The translations under genes and the position numbers were made by a program. The notes under the pieces are model-generated. The model worked only from the letters and a program-made list of their open reading frames with translations. It was not told where the DNA came from and ran no database searches. From Papiliotrema nemorosa (Eukaryota > Basidiomycota > Tremellomycetes > Tremellales > Rhynchogastremaceae), in NCBI GenBank assembly GCA_032158125.1, contig JASKOT010000043.1, positions 1-64,000 of the forward strand: a stretch of 64,000 nucleotides of DNA, read 5' to 3'. Position 1 is the first letter of the stretch, and each line of letters opens with the position of its first letter. This document shows, one piece after another, positions 1 through 10,547 of this stretch.

Positions 1-39
1 CCCTAACCCCCTAACCCCCTAACCCCTAACCCTAACCCT
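1..39. repeat. Telomere repeat array, left chromosome end
   Basis: The first 39 bases are tandem C-rich units CCCTAA, CCCCTAA and CCCCCTAA, i.e. TTAGGG with 3 to 5 G on the opposite strand. This places the C-rich strand 5' at the left end, the orientation expected of a true chromosome terminus. The mixed G-run length fits the TTAG(3-5) telomere of Cryptococcus-type Tremellomycetes. Only about six units are present, so the assembly probably stops just inside the array. Confidence 0.95.
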
Positions 40-252
40 GCTGTACCCTGCAAGCTGGCACCTGAAGATGACCGTCACCGATATCAGATCCACGAGAGGT
101 CACCGTTCCGAGTCAGGTGTGCCAACAGGGACTGTCGACACAAGCTTCAACGCACAGCACTGGTGCATTGGATAGCAGAGCTGGTGCAGGGAGGCGTGAT
201 TGATGGGTCTGGGCTTGGGGTTTGAGGGACTTGGCTGGTACGGCTTGGGGGT

Positions 253-562
253 TGGTGGCGACTCTTGGGGGTCAGTGACCGAGGTGAGTGCTCTTTCCGT
301 CTCATTCCTTCCACAACACACCTAGAGCTTAGCTGACGGTAGATACTGGCTCAGCAATACGTTCTCTACCAGGAATGATCGTCCCACACGGTGCATCATA
401 CATACTGGGCAAGTCAGCTTGGATCATGACGGGTGGCGATCTTGGGGGTCGGTGGCGACTCTTGGGGGTCAGTACCGAGATCATGTATAACTCACTCAAT
501 ACTGATCGTAGACCTCTGAGACCGATAGAAATCGATTCCTACGGTGTTGTTCTACCAGGAAA
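253..562. repeat. Imperfect subtelomeric duplication
   Basis: A 23-base string beginning GGTGGCGACTCTTGGGGG occurs at 253-275 and again, identical, at 451-473. A variant reading GGTGGCGATCTTGGGGG sits directly before the second copy (432 onward). Further downstream each copy is followed by a related motif (CTACCAGGAA near 368 and near 552), so the whole of about 250-376 looks like a decayed duplicate of about 450-562. A short echo, GATCTTGGGGGTC, appears again near 29350. Confidence 0.6.
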
Positions 563-607
563 TGTTGTTAGAGACGAGATGGATTTTGACCCCCCCACCC
601 CGGAATC

Positions 608-640
608 GATGTGTAACCCCCTACCCCGATGTGTAACCCC
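608..640. repeat. Degenerate interstitial telomere-like tract
   Basis: The element GATGTGTAACCCC occurs twice 20 bases apart (608-620 and 628-640), separated by CTACCCC. The units look like telomere repeats interrupted by base changes, in the same C-rich orientation as the chromosome end. This suggests a former terminus or a recombination scar. Confidence 0.5.
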
Positions 641-1157
641 TCGTCCCGAACAATAGGGAACTTCGACGATACAACAATAAGGTCGGATAGTGGACGCATG
701 GGTCGGGCAGCGAGAGGAGTCTTTTGAATGAGGTATAAAGATGAGTCGTCGAGCGTCGAGGATCCTCAGCGATCCTCAATTAGCAGTCACTGGTAGTTAC
801 TCGTAGTTGATATCCTCGCATCCATCGTCTTTGTTTTACTCGAACTTCGCTTGAGACAGTTGATCTTATCCTACGTCGTTGGCTACTCTCAGTCCCCAAC
901 GACCCTCGCCTAGCTTCGACGAACTTCCTTTAGGTTAGGGCCAACCCAGGATAGGATCAACCCCACGCTTCTGACATGCAACTCATCTGCGTTGTGTCCA
1001 GGATATGTGACTGCTGTGACACCAATCGATTGCAGTAATCAAAGACGGGCAATAGGTTAGGATATCTCTCGACACACTCAACCTATGCATCTTTCAATGG
1101 TATATTCTGAAAGAGCTATGAAAACTGCATTAGGAACTGTTGAGATGAAATTTTCGT

Positions 1158-1203
1158 CCCCCTACCCCGCAGACGTATGTAACCCCCTAACCCCCCTAAC
1201 CCT
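1158..1203. repeat. Interstitial telomere repeats
   Basis: The tract begins CCCCCTACCCCGCAGACG and continues with three good telomere-like units (AACCCCCT, AACCCCCCT, AACCCT) at about 1180-1203. Orientation matches the terminal array. It lies about 1.15 kb inside the chromosome and resembles the tract at 608-640, which also contains CCCCCTACCCCG-like sequence. Confidence 0.7.
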
Positions 1204-1398
1204 CAGTAGAGCGATTCGACGACGTGAATTTAGGAATCGTCAGGTGAGCTCGAGGTGTGCGATGGTATCAATAGAGCAAGGTCGCGTCATGGAAGTGGTC
1301 CAGTGAATAGGTTGTCTGACGAACGGTAGCCGTGTCGTTCAAGGTTTTCATCTATTTGGTGTTCCTATACATGAATTATAAAACCCAGTCCTACCCAG

Positions 1399-3570
1399 TC
1401 AACATCCCGTAAGCGAACACAGGAGCGTTTGACTCACCGGAGCCCATCCTGAATCCCTCTGCTCAGCCCATCGAATCTCTGCCAAAGCCTTCCAATCTCT
1501 CTCCACCAGCTTTGCCATTCTGTCTTTGACTCCCACTTCTGTCATTTCCGGGTCGATGTATGGCGGGACGGATGTGGTCGTGACGGCTGTTTGGATCGCT
1601 TTTATGAAACCGTCATAGTCTCCTGCATGAACGTTGTACACGTAACTAGACCTGTTAGCGTTGGCCCGACGTAGAATGGAGGGAGGGATCTCTCAGCCTC
1701 GAGAGTATGTGCGGCGCGACGGTGCCCGCGAGGTGTCGTGTATCTGGACAGAACAACTCACGGAGGGTCCAAAGCAGCCAGAACGTCATGCTGAGTACTC
1801 CATTGGGTCCGATCTGTCGGATCGTCTTCGTTCCATCGTTTGACAACGTTCAAAAATGGCGTTCCCTTGGTGTCAGCTCGAGCCGCACACCGTGAACAAT
1901 CATGATAGTATCAGAAACAGGTTCCAGATGAACATGCCTCGACTCACAAGGCATAGAGCAACGTAAGAAGAAGGTGCCAACCACGGCTGCTCGTCAGCCC
2001 GCCAGCTTCGCGGACACCGAGATACCGGTACTACCGTGGACTCACCGCTCCAACCCCGACCAACACTTTCGTCATGGAAAGCTGTTTTGCGAATTCCATC
2101 GGACCAATGGAGCCCAAGTTGTCGATGCCAGGTATCTCCGCGATAGGTCCCAATCCTTCCCCTACTCGCTCCTACTCGTCAGCGCAAGAATCCCAATAGA
2201 AAGAGCAAAAACCAAAACTGCGCCCGGGAGATGTGTGTAACGAGGTACTCACAGGCAAGAAGGTAGGGTCCACTTTGTACGATCCGATGAATTTCACATG
2301 TTGCTCTTCCAGGTCCTTTGCTGCCAGCTCAAAGTAACTCGTATTCCAACCAAACTCGGGGAATCCGCAATAGAAGTCTAGGACAGTCAGCTCTCTCTGG
2401 TAGAAGTGGACTATGCGAGGGCTACTCTATGCGGACAAAAGGGATTTCCTACACTCACAGGTAGCTTGCTTGGAATATACCCAGGCGGTCGTCGGACGTT
2501 TGCTTTGAGCGACAAACCTAGTTTTCTTGCACTCTTCTTCGATCGAATAGCTACAAAGTCAGCATCTTCAAAGTCTCCGCTGGGTTGCAGCTTGATCAAG
2601 GCGGATTGCGTACCCGATATAGTGCATACTCTCATGCGTCGGATCTCGCGGTCCCGGCCTTTCAGCACGGATCACCCATTCTTGCCCAATTCCATCCGAC
2701 CTTCCACCCCATGGGAAGAACATCATGTCGAATCTGGAGTAATCAGCTGGAACTTGCATCGCTTCCTCGCTGCACTGACACTACATTTGTCAGCTCACTA
2801 TATCTCGTTGGGCGAAGATGACTTACTCTTCCACCTGGGTATTCCATTCGGGTTCTGCTCCGTCTTGATACACATCTGATCATCTAGACATGGAGTACCG
2901 ATGACAACCTTGACGAGATCGGGGAACATTTTGTACTGATGCAGAGTCTCCTCTATATGTCAGCGCAAGCTCTGAAGACAAGACACACGCACCAGGATTC
3001 GTCGAGACGAGAAACGTGTGGCCGTTCTGTTGCAAGGCTTTCATCTGATTTTCTCAGTTTGACATGTGGTCAAGACCTCACCATAGAATTCGCCCTATAA
3101 TGGTCAGCGCGGTCATGAGATAGACGAGATGAACCTACCAGACATGCTCTCCACCGCGCCATCCCAGATCCTGAAACATCAGCATCGCTTCGCAGTATCA
3201 GAAACGGTCGGCCCCATCCTACGAAGAGGGTATAGCAACTCACGAGAGCCTCCCAGAAATACTTTTCCGCGAGCAGTACCACCTTGTCCTGATTCTTGCC
3301 ACATTTCCCACTGGCCAAACAAGCATGCAGCTCACTTAGATGCTGATGATTGAGCCTATCATGCGTTGTGCCCTGGGTCACGTCGATCGAAGGTAAATGC
3401 GGATGTCGAACATAGTCTGATCCGTACTCGATGTCGGTATCCGAGCCGAAATAGGGAATCGATGATATGTAGGGCGTCTGCACATATGTCAAGGCGGCGG
3501 AGAGAACCACAATGAGGGAGATTACCGCTAAAAAGGGTCGGGATCGGAGTAGCGAGGAGATGGGAGGCAT
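1399..3570 (-). CDS. GT18-type glycosyltransferase (MGAT5-like), Golgi type II membrane protein
   Basis: The spliced product starts MPPISS at 3570 with a signal anchor at about residues 13-28. An in-frame Met at 3642 is possible but less likely. Assembled exons give DLGWRGGEHVW, then FFPWGGRSDGIGQEW-like sequence, DFYCGFPEFGWNTSYFELAAK, a VLVGVG motif, a segment ending SSYVALC, then PFLNVVKRWN...RTQWSTQH...DPPYVYNVHAGDYDGF. This last part matches the nucleotide-sugar-binding end of family GT18 (alpha-1,6-mannosyl-glycoprotein beta-1,6-N-acetylglucosaminyltransferase V). The reaction is presumably GlcNAc or related sugar transfer in the Golgi, but fungal GT18 specificity is not established by sequence. 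At least eight short introns interrupt it; the 3' end may splice once more after GWAPV. The position next to the telomere is notable for a glycosylation gene. Confidence 0.72.
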
Positions 3571-4952
3571 GTTGAAAGAGACATGTGAAGAGTCGAGGTT
3601 GTCCGACCTTGGCACGTTGGCTTGGTCACGTGATGATCTCAATGAGTCTGCATCTGCTCTCTCTCAGGGATTCGCTTCAACATGTGCATTAGCGATAACT
3701 GCTACAACGAGAACTCCGATCATGGATGAATGAAGATGGTTTTGCCATCGCCAGGGAGGAGTATCTCGCGAGAAGAAGCGGTCAAAGATGTGTAGCGGCA
3801 AGACCATTATGCGGGATATAGCAAAAAGTTGGCCGAAGCTGTATCGGTCGATGAAATGAGGATCGTAGGGTACATGGCCTGGTCGCTACTTAAGTGGGTC
3901 AGGACATCACACTCGGTGGTGGAGGGAAGGCTTGGTGGAGATAGGCCTAATGGTTATAGCGATCTAGAGTGAGATCAAGTATGCGCCAAGGTTTGGCTTG
4001 AAGATGTGGATATGTTAGATGCGCAAGATGTATATCCCAAGTCAAAGGTGTTGCCCAGGATCTTTGGGCATCTCATGGGGAAGAAGCTGATGCGAGTTTA
4101 AGGTCTAGCGGCTCGCACAAGTTAGTCGTCGTGAATCCCAAATACCGTGGGACAACCAATTCTCAGTGAGAAAGCCTTTCCTGGTTATGCAAAAATTTCG
4201 CACGCCATCAAGGGCCCACCTACCGCTAGCTCGGCTTTTAAGTTGTGAATTTGTGCTGTAACGCCTCGTCAAGACCATAAACGACTTTACGCACGATGTA
4301 TGGTTGTCGAAAATAATCACTGCAAGATGATCCGTCTACCGTGTCTACGGACAATGCACGGCGCTGTTTCGACGAACTCCAAAAGGCACCCTCCGATTGC
4401 AGCGCGAACCCCTTTCAAGCTATTGTGAATGGGTCGAGTAAGGCCTATTTTGTGTCCTGTACCCCGTTTAAAGCCCGCTGCTCAATGGCCACTAGTATTA
4501 CTAGCGCATTCTTAAGTCGAGGAACGCCTTGGTAAGCCAAGCGAGTAACCTGCTGGATGCAGGGAGTTGTGGCAGATTTACCGCCGTGCCGCGGCCGTGT
4601 ATCTTTGTCGTCTAATCGTACCTCGCGTCACCCTTCACAGCCGGTTCTGTCTTCAAAACTCTGAAACCCCTGGCCCTCGACTGCAGGATCCGCTATCTCC
4701 TCGTTGAACATCCACTTCACCATTTCTACACATATCGACAAGAGGACTTCATACAACAGCGCAACACTCGACTGTCGAGAGTCAAGAGTGAGAGGAGATC
4801 GGCGTGACAAGCTCACTCTGCAGGCACCATTTACACATCACATCCCGAAGGCATATACGCTGCTGGAAGGACGAGCCGCACTGCTGCAAGATACTGGCCA
4901 AATCACTTGGCACCGAAACCTCCATCCGGAAACCTGGTCACTTACCCGGTAC
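3571..4952. other. Intergenic region, no gene seen
   Basis: About 1.4 kb separates the divergent 5' ends of the GT18 gene and the secreted ORF. A CACGTG E-box-like element (TCACGTGATG) lies near 3627, just upstream of the GT18 start. Several short frames exist but carry no motif and no plausible splice continuation. The ORF on the right is open back to 4704, so the last 250 bases could be coding if an upstream Met is used. Confidence 0.5.
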
Positions 4953-5978
4953 ATGAGTCCATCAGCTGGAACTATTGCAGCACTGCTAGGACTGCTATTA
5001 GGTTGCTGCATGCTAGCAACAGGCATCGCTTCGAGCTCACACAAGCGCGGCGCCAACGGTCTCCCAATGAAGAAAGTCACCACGGCGATGGCGTACTTTG
5101 GTCTGGTGTCTGCTGTGGCGATATTCTCCGCTGGGACCGCCAGGGCAGATACCACGCGAATGGCCCCTAACGGAAACGGAGCACAACTCAGCGAGAACCT
5201 CAAAGCGGCAGTCGGGAGGTGGAACTCAGTCAAAGAACGCGGCGGAACAGTCGCGGTATCTTACGCGGAGCACGCGCTACTTGACAAACGAGTCCCGTAT
5301 CAAGGGTTGTTTACTGTGGCCAAGAACAACAAGGAAATCGTGATGGGTTACGGATTTGCGATAGCGGGCGGAATATTCGCTTGTGGGTCCATTCCCGGCG
5401 GATACTGCGGGGGTGGATTTGTTGCAATCGCCGTAACCGCTGCTTTACAGGCGATCGCGCAAGCTTTAGGTCGACGAGATTTTGCGGGCTACGCAATGGT
5501 CGAGGACGAGGATCTTCTCAACATACTATCGGCTACTTTACCCGGTTCCAATACGAAGCGGGACCAGACGCCGTGGTTCTACAAGGCCACTGAAGAGGGA
5601 TATATCAGCGCATTCAGCTACGATGGACACCGTGGAGCATCAGTTATATTGACGCAGTCTTTAAAACGCAATTCCGGAGTGCAGTACTCATCGGACGTCG
5701 TTTACTTCTGGGGCGATGCCAACTCGGCCAGAGGCCAATTTGCGGATAAAGATTCAGAAGACTGGCGACCCGTCATGGAGAACGCAAACCAGATCGGTTC
5801 GAAGGATCAGTTCGACGGCTATTGTTTAGCGCCTCTAGACAACGACGGCCAACCTATAATGTCAGGCTTTGTTAGTATACGGCCGCACAACTATCAACCG
5901 GGGGAGTCCAGTGTCTACCTGACAAGATGTGAAAGCTACTTCAAAAACGGCGAATGGGAGACGGAGCCAAACTATTAG
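4953..5978 (+). CDS. Unrecognised intronless secreted or membrane protein, preprotoxin-like layout
   Basis: I do not recognise the family. From the Met at 4953 the product is 341 residues; the frame is open to a Met at 4704, but that extra part looks non-coding in character. Hydrophobic segments lie at residues 7-26 and 42-64, the second ending in an AxA-like signal-peptidase site (ARA before DTT). A third, Gly-rich and hydrophobic, lies at about 129-173. Lys-Arg pairs, potential Kex2 sites, occur at 31-32, 112-113, 202-203 and 238-239. Cysteines are few (18, 19, 144, 152 and two near the C terminus). The C-terminal half is polar and aromatic. It has no introns, unlike most of its neighbours, and an A-rich stretch follows the stop (about 6062-6090). 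The layout resembles secreted fungal preproteins cut by Kex2, killer-type preprotoxins among them, but no sequence motif proves this. Confidence 0.55.
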   Translation: MSPSAGTIAALLGLLLGCCMLATGIASSSHKRGANGLPMKKVTTAMAYFGLVSAVAIFSAGTARADTTRMAPNGNGAQLSENLKAAVGRWNSVKERGGTVAVSYAEHALLDKRVPYQGLFTVAKNNKEIVMGYGFAIAGGIFACGSIPGGYCGGGFVAIAVTAALQAIAQALGRRDFAGYAMVEDEDLLNILSATLPGSNTKRDQTPWFYKATEEGYISAFSYDGHRGASVILTQSLKRNSGVQYSSDVVYFWGDANSARGQFADKDSEDWRPVMENANQIGSKDQFDGYCLAPLDNDGQPIMSGFVSIRPHNYQPGESSVYLTRCESYFKNGEWETEPNY

Positions 5979-7025
5979 ACAGCTATACATAACTTTATAG
6001 CTCGGTCGCGATCGGTCAATGTCAGGATGTGCTTCAAGACACCTCCACACTGCATCAGAACCCAAAAAAAGACAGAATAAAATAAGACAATAAATGGATG
6101 TACTCGCTCACTGCACGTCATTGCGCAGCAAAGACTGTGGTCATTGGCTTCCGCTTGCTTGAATTTTTCTGACTGAACTCCTTTGTTTGTCGCTCAATAT
6201 TGAATCTCAAACAACCTAGAGCCTAAAAATGGGGGAAGCGTGGCCACGATACAGTGGCACGGGGCAGTGGCACGATGAGTGGGGTCGCAACAAGATCCGC
6301 TACTCTACTTCTCGCCTTTCTCGATCGTTTCTCTTGCAGGCTATCGTTTGATAGCTCGCTGGTCCTTGCTATATCGTACACCACGCGCCAGCCCATGACG
6401 ATCCTCGCCCTTCCGCCATGCAGAGCTGGGGAGTAGACTATGAAAATATCGGTCGCGTGGCTATTATAGCTCTACATTTGTACCTTGTCCTGATGGTTCG
6501 AAAAGAGGCAAGATACCTCATGCGAAAGGCCTGCTTAATGCCCGACGAGATATTCTCAATCGAGTCCTGAGGGAAGACTGTCAACGTACTAAGTACCGTT
6601 CAGTGAGCTTATAACTGGTCACCGTGCCATTGCTCAGGTGTTGTTGAATGGCTCAAATACTACTTGACAAGAGGTCGATCTCCGGCGGGAACGACGCCAG
6701 CGTTTGCACTGAGACATAGGAGACGAAAGAAACTTTGCTGTGGTAGGTACAATCTTTTCACTCTTTTGCGATGGTAGTTTCACTCGGCGAGGTCTGAACG
6801 ATCTTTCGCCCTCAGGGTACCAAGGTGTGGATGTTGGCGGTGGTTCCATGGAGCTATGTGCGAAGGTCTATGTTTACTTGAGCCATGCGGCGTTCTGAGC
6901 GGCGCGAGCGACGTCACCTTGGTCTATTCAGTCTTAGTCTATCTTTCCTAGAGATAATGATCACTGCCTGAGAAGCTGCGAGCTGGAGCGTCAGCTTTAC
7001 TGTATTCCAGCAAAGCGTGATGCAT
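5979..7025. other. Intergenic region between convergent 3' ends
   Basis: No gene was recognised. The left part contains the A-rich 3' flank of the secreted ORF, with possible polyadenylation signals AATAAA-like near 6075. A 71-codon frame on the minus strand at 6634-6849 is rich in basic residues but shows no motif or splice partner. Confidence 0.45.
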
Positions 7026-8288
7026 CTAGTGTAAGCAATGGGTACAACCTGGGACCACTTTCTCCAGCTCTGCCAGAACCTCTGTGTATACATTTGCCGC
7101 TATCCGCATGCCAGATAGAGTAGACAGGAAAGGGGATTGAAACGCCTCGAAACGGCACTGAGCAGAATACTGCAGATTCAGTCTTTGCCGCTGATCTGAC
7201 ACTTGCCTCGCATGATTCGAATGGGGCTTCGACCGCGCTCCAGACGATCGTCCTCGCACCGACAGTGGCAGACCGAGCGTTCAATCTGTACCAAGCTTGC
7301 AAACGTAAGCCTGTAGCATTCCATTTATACTCGGTATGCCGATTCAGTCTGGAATAGCATAGCCCCGGATTCGTGCTGATGATACTGATGTTGGGCAATG
7401 CTGGGATCATGTGACGGACGACTAGCTGGAGTAAAAGCTTTGCGACTGTTAATACTTTCTCTCTTACCAATCAAGGAGGGCCTTACCTTCGACTGAAAAT
7501 ACCGCGTAGGATTCACATACAGACGTTCGTCGTTGAATGTCTGTAATATGCGTCCTCGTTGCACCGCGTCGATCAGGTATTTGTGGTCCGCCCGTGCAGC
7601 CGTATCAGAAGTGGTGAACACAACCCTCGGGTGGTCGGAGTTGGTGAGGACCGGATGCAGAAGCAAAACAATAAGAACTGTTGACAAGACGTTTGTCTGG
7701 ATACTAATCCATTAGTCCTGCTCGCTAACGCAACCATGCACGGAGACCTGTGAAGCTCGAGAAATGAAACGACGCACACGTTGTCATTTCCGTCTACCGT
7801 CTTGTCCATTTTGCGGTTTGGGTTGAATCCAGTTTGCGTACTATTGTTATCAGCTGAATTGTGTCGAGGCGAAAAAGTGCACTGCAATGGTCGATACCCA
7901 CCCGGCGTTGGCCATCAGGACGTCCAGTTTGTTTAGCTCTTTGTTTGCTCGAGCTGCAAATCGTTTGACTGAATCGTAACTGCTCATGTCGAGGTCCCAG
8001 CAATCGATGTGGGTGCCGGGATGCTTTTGGAGGATCTGGTCCACGGCTCGACCACCAGCTTCAGCCGATCGCGCCGTGATGATCAACTTTTCAGGAGAGA
8101 GGGCCGCAAGTTGCAGAGCTGCCTCGAGCCCGATACCTGGGAGTCAGTGCCACTCCGCTTTCCACCTTGCAAATCGACTAACCCGAAGTGGCACCTGTCA
8201 ATATGACAGTCCTGCCGTGGAGCGACTGACCGTCCTTTAGTGGAGGTACCCGAGACCATTGGTCTATGTAGAATTGGATGGGAAGCAT
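7026..8288 (-). CDS. Short-chain dehydrogenase/reductase (retinol-dehydrogenase-like)
   Basis: The product begins MLPIQFYIDQW at 8288, the usual N-terminal layout of fungal SDRs annotated as WW-domain oxidoreductase or retinol dehydrogenase. The cofactor motif TGATSGIG is formed across the first intron, followed by LEAALQLAALSPEKLIITARS. Further on come LDVLMANAG, VLSTVLIVLLL, VVFTTSDTA (Ser region) and the catalytic YxxxK as YFQSK, then ISIISTNPG. The last exon gives FEAFQSPFLSTLSGMRIAANVYTEVLAELEKVV and stops at 7026. Arg in the first-strand ITARS suggests NADP(H) preference. The substrate is unknown. It is transcribed divergently from the serine hydrolase across a 370-base promoter, so co-regulation is plausible. 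Confidence 0.82.
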
Positions 8289-8658
8289 CTTGGTTGTGCT
8301 TGTACCCTTCAGTATGGCTGCCTGACCCAGGCCCAAGTTCACCTTTAATAGGAGTATGGTTCTTGAAGACCCGGAGGCCGAACAGACCTCCACTTCGGTG
8401 AAAGCGGCTCATGGTGGTGGAGGTCTTTTGCTTTGACATGTGATTACCACATGCATTACCTCTTGACCGGCTTGAGCCCTCCCTCGGGCGGCACTCTATC
8501 TGTGGAAGGCGGCCAGCGAGGGCGTTAAGGCGAGGGATCTGTAAATAGTACAGTCATATGCGGGTAGAAGCGCTCAGTCGATTGGCCCTGCGGTGAATTA
8601 TACGTCGACCTCCTGTCAAGAGCCGGGATCTCAACCTCTCCATGCTCTCTATACCATC
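8289..8658. promoter_or_regulatory. Divergent promoter between SDR and serine hydrolase
   Basis: The 370 bases between the two start codons must hold both promoters. A longer open frame on the minus strand (to 8439) overlaps it but reads as basic low-information sequence upstream of the preferred SDR start. No clear TATA box or palindrome was found. Confidence 0.4.
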
Positions 8659-10467
8659 ATGTTGCGCCTTTTCATCCTCCTGGCGGTCTTTGCAGGCCTC
8701 ATAGTGGCACAGATTGACACGTCTACACCCCAACACCCGCTGAAAGCGCCCAGCCGAACCCTGTCGACACCACTGCTGGATAAGATTGAACGTTTACAGC
8801 GCAAATACACCTTGCCCGGACTGTCAATCTCTATCACTACCTCACCAAACTACACTGGTCAAGACTGGCAGCACGAGGAGTACCATTTTGGAAAAGCAAA
8901 TTGGGCTGGAGATGCCGTCACTGCACATGTAGGTCTTGGTCGTCCGCCCCGACTGATAGCAGACGGTATGGGGGATCGCCAGTAATTCCAAGCTATTCGT
9001 AGCGATTGCCCTCGGAATGCTCATCGAGAACAAGACTGTGGCACGCAATGGCGCATTACTGGACTGGTCCACCAGGGTCTGCGACGTTCTTCCCGAATGG
9101 AAGCTGATGGACGACTACCCGTCGTCCCGTCTCCAGTTGACCGACCTGCTCAGTGAGTCCTCCCTCAGACTTTACTGACAACAGGCATGAGGAGTGGTCT
9201 ACCCCGACACGACCTATCTACGGGATGGACCTCGGTCTCGCGTATCGTATCAGAGATGCGCCATCTTCGGCCATCTCGCGAGATTAGACAGGAGTTCCAA
9301 TACAACAACCTACACTACATCGCACTTGCTCACGTCGTCTCCACCTTGACTGGTGTTCCTTACCACGACTGGGTCACCGATCACATTATCAAGCCACTAC
9401 ATATGAGCCATACGACTTACAACGCTACTCTGGCTGATGAATGGCACCGGAGCGAGTTTTGGACCAGCACAGGAGTCGATTTGGAAGCGTGTGCTTTGAC
9501 GTGGTCGCCGTCCCTGTCGAAGCTCGGCAAGGAATGTGTGGGAGAGTTGCGAAGCTTGAAGCGGTGGAACGATCACGACGAGCTGCTGTTGGCAGGCTGT
9601 GGCGGGGTCAAGATGTCCGGTAGCGATATGGTGAGCTTTCCTTGCTAATAAAGCTGAAAGCAGAACAAATGGATGGCAGAGCTGTTGGAACCCCAAATCA
9701 TTCCCCGTTCAGTCCTCGACAAGATCGTCCAGCCCGTTTCCGTCATGCGTCCAAGTCCGTTCCCCGGTGTTGGAAGTTGGACATACGGCTTTGGTCAGAT
9801 GATCTACAGCTACAAATCATACGAGGTCCACGGACATACAGGAGGACTCCCGGGGCAGTACTCGTGGCACGGACGGGTCTCGTCGAAAGGACTAGGCATC
9901 TATATTGTAACCAATGACGAGGCATGGGGACCGACAGTCAACGAGGTCATTGCTTATATGATCCTGGACGAAATGCTCGACCAGCCAGTATACGACTGGG
10001 AAGCCCTGCTGGTTGGGCGCAATCTTCAAGGCAGAATGCGACAGCATCCACCGGTACATCCGCGTCGAGGACCATCGAAGGGACAGGTCGAGGGCCGGTA
10101 CGCTGCACCCGGTTACGGCGAGATCAGCCTTGTACATGTCGAGGCGGCAGTATTATCTACACTCGCTCTCGGGAATCTCATTGGAAACGCAACCGAAGGG
10201 TATATTGCGTCGGTTGACAAATTGTTCAACACACATCTTGTCTTCCTACACCTTGACGGCCCGCTATTCACTTGGTTCAACCCTTTCGTCAAGACGTCCG
10301 TCACTGGAGAGCTTGTCCTTGGCTTGCAGGATCTGCAGACTGGGACCGCTGTTTGGACGGAAGAGGGGTTTGGCATGTTTGATAACTACTGGGGCGGAAA
10401 GGAGCAACGTACTGCTGTGGAGGAGGATGTCGAGCGACACGCAGAGGTGTTCTATGGAAAATTGTAA
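8659..10467 (+). CDS. Secreted serine hydrolase of the beta-lactamase (class C / esterase) family
   Basis: The product starts MLRLFILLAVFAGLIVA, a clean signal peptide, so it acts outside the cell or in the wall. Splicing with the acceptor before ACGGTATGG gives TVWGIASNSKLF, where SNSK is the SxxK nucleophile motif. YNN (in EFQYNNLHYIALAHV) is the YxN motif, and HGHTGG is the third active-site element. GMRSGLPRHD and the long C-terminal extension are typical of fungal beta-lactamase-family proteins that act as esterases, lactonases or peptidases rather than antibiotic hydrolases. At least three introns are present. The stop is at 10467, 80 bases from the convergent SDR stop. The natural substrate is unknown. 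Confidence 0.85.
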
Positions 10468-10547
10468 ACATGATGTCAAAGTCTAAATGTATTGAATAGT
10501 GGTGCATTGCGTATGGGAGATGTATTGCCGTGGCAAGACACGGGGGA

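Larger units (their letters stand above)
40..1398. other. Subtelomeric non-coding region
   Basis: There is no convincing gene between the telomere and the GT18 gene. Open frames here are short, lack recognisable motifs and overlap repeats. The stretch holds degenerate telomere-like tracts and imperfect duplicated segments, listed separately, and otherwise unique sequence. A gene end or non-coding transcript cannot be excluded. Confidence 0.6.

Noticed and set aside
4704..4952. N-terminal extension of the secreted ORF
   Set aside because: The frame is open but the residues show no conserved or signal character, and the Met at 4953 directly precedes a hydrophobic leader.
6634..6849. 71-codon basic, Pro/Ser-rich minus-strand frame
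   Set aside because: No splice continuation or motif was found and composition looks random; could at most be an orphan exon.
8659..10467. Antibiotic-resistance beta-lactamase
   Set aside because: The fold motifs are shared with fungal esterases and peptidases; intron content, length and eukaryotic signal peptide argue against a clinical-type lactamase.
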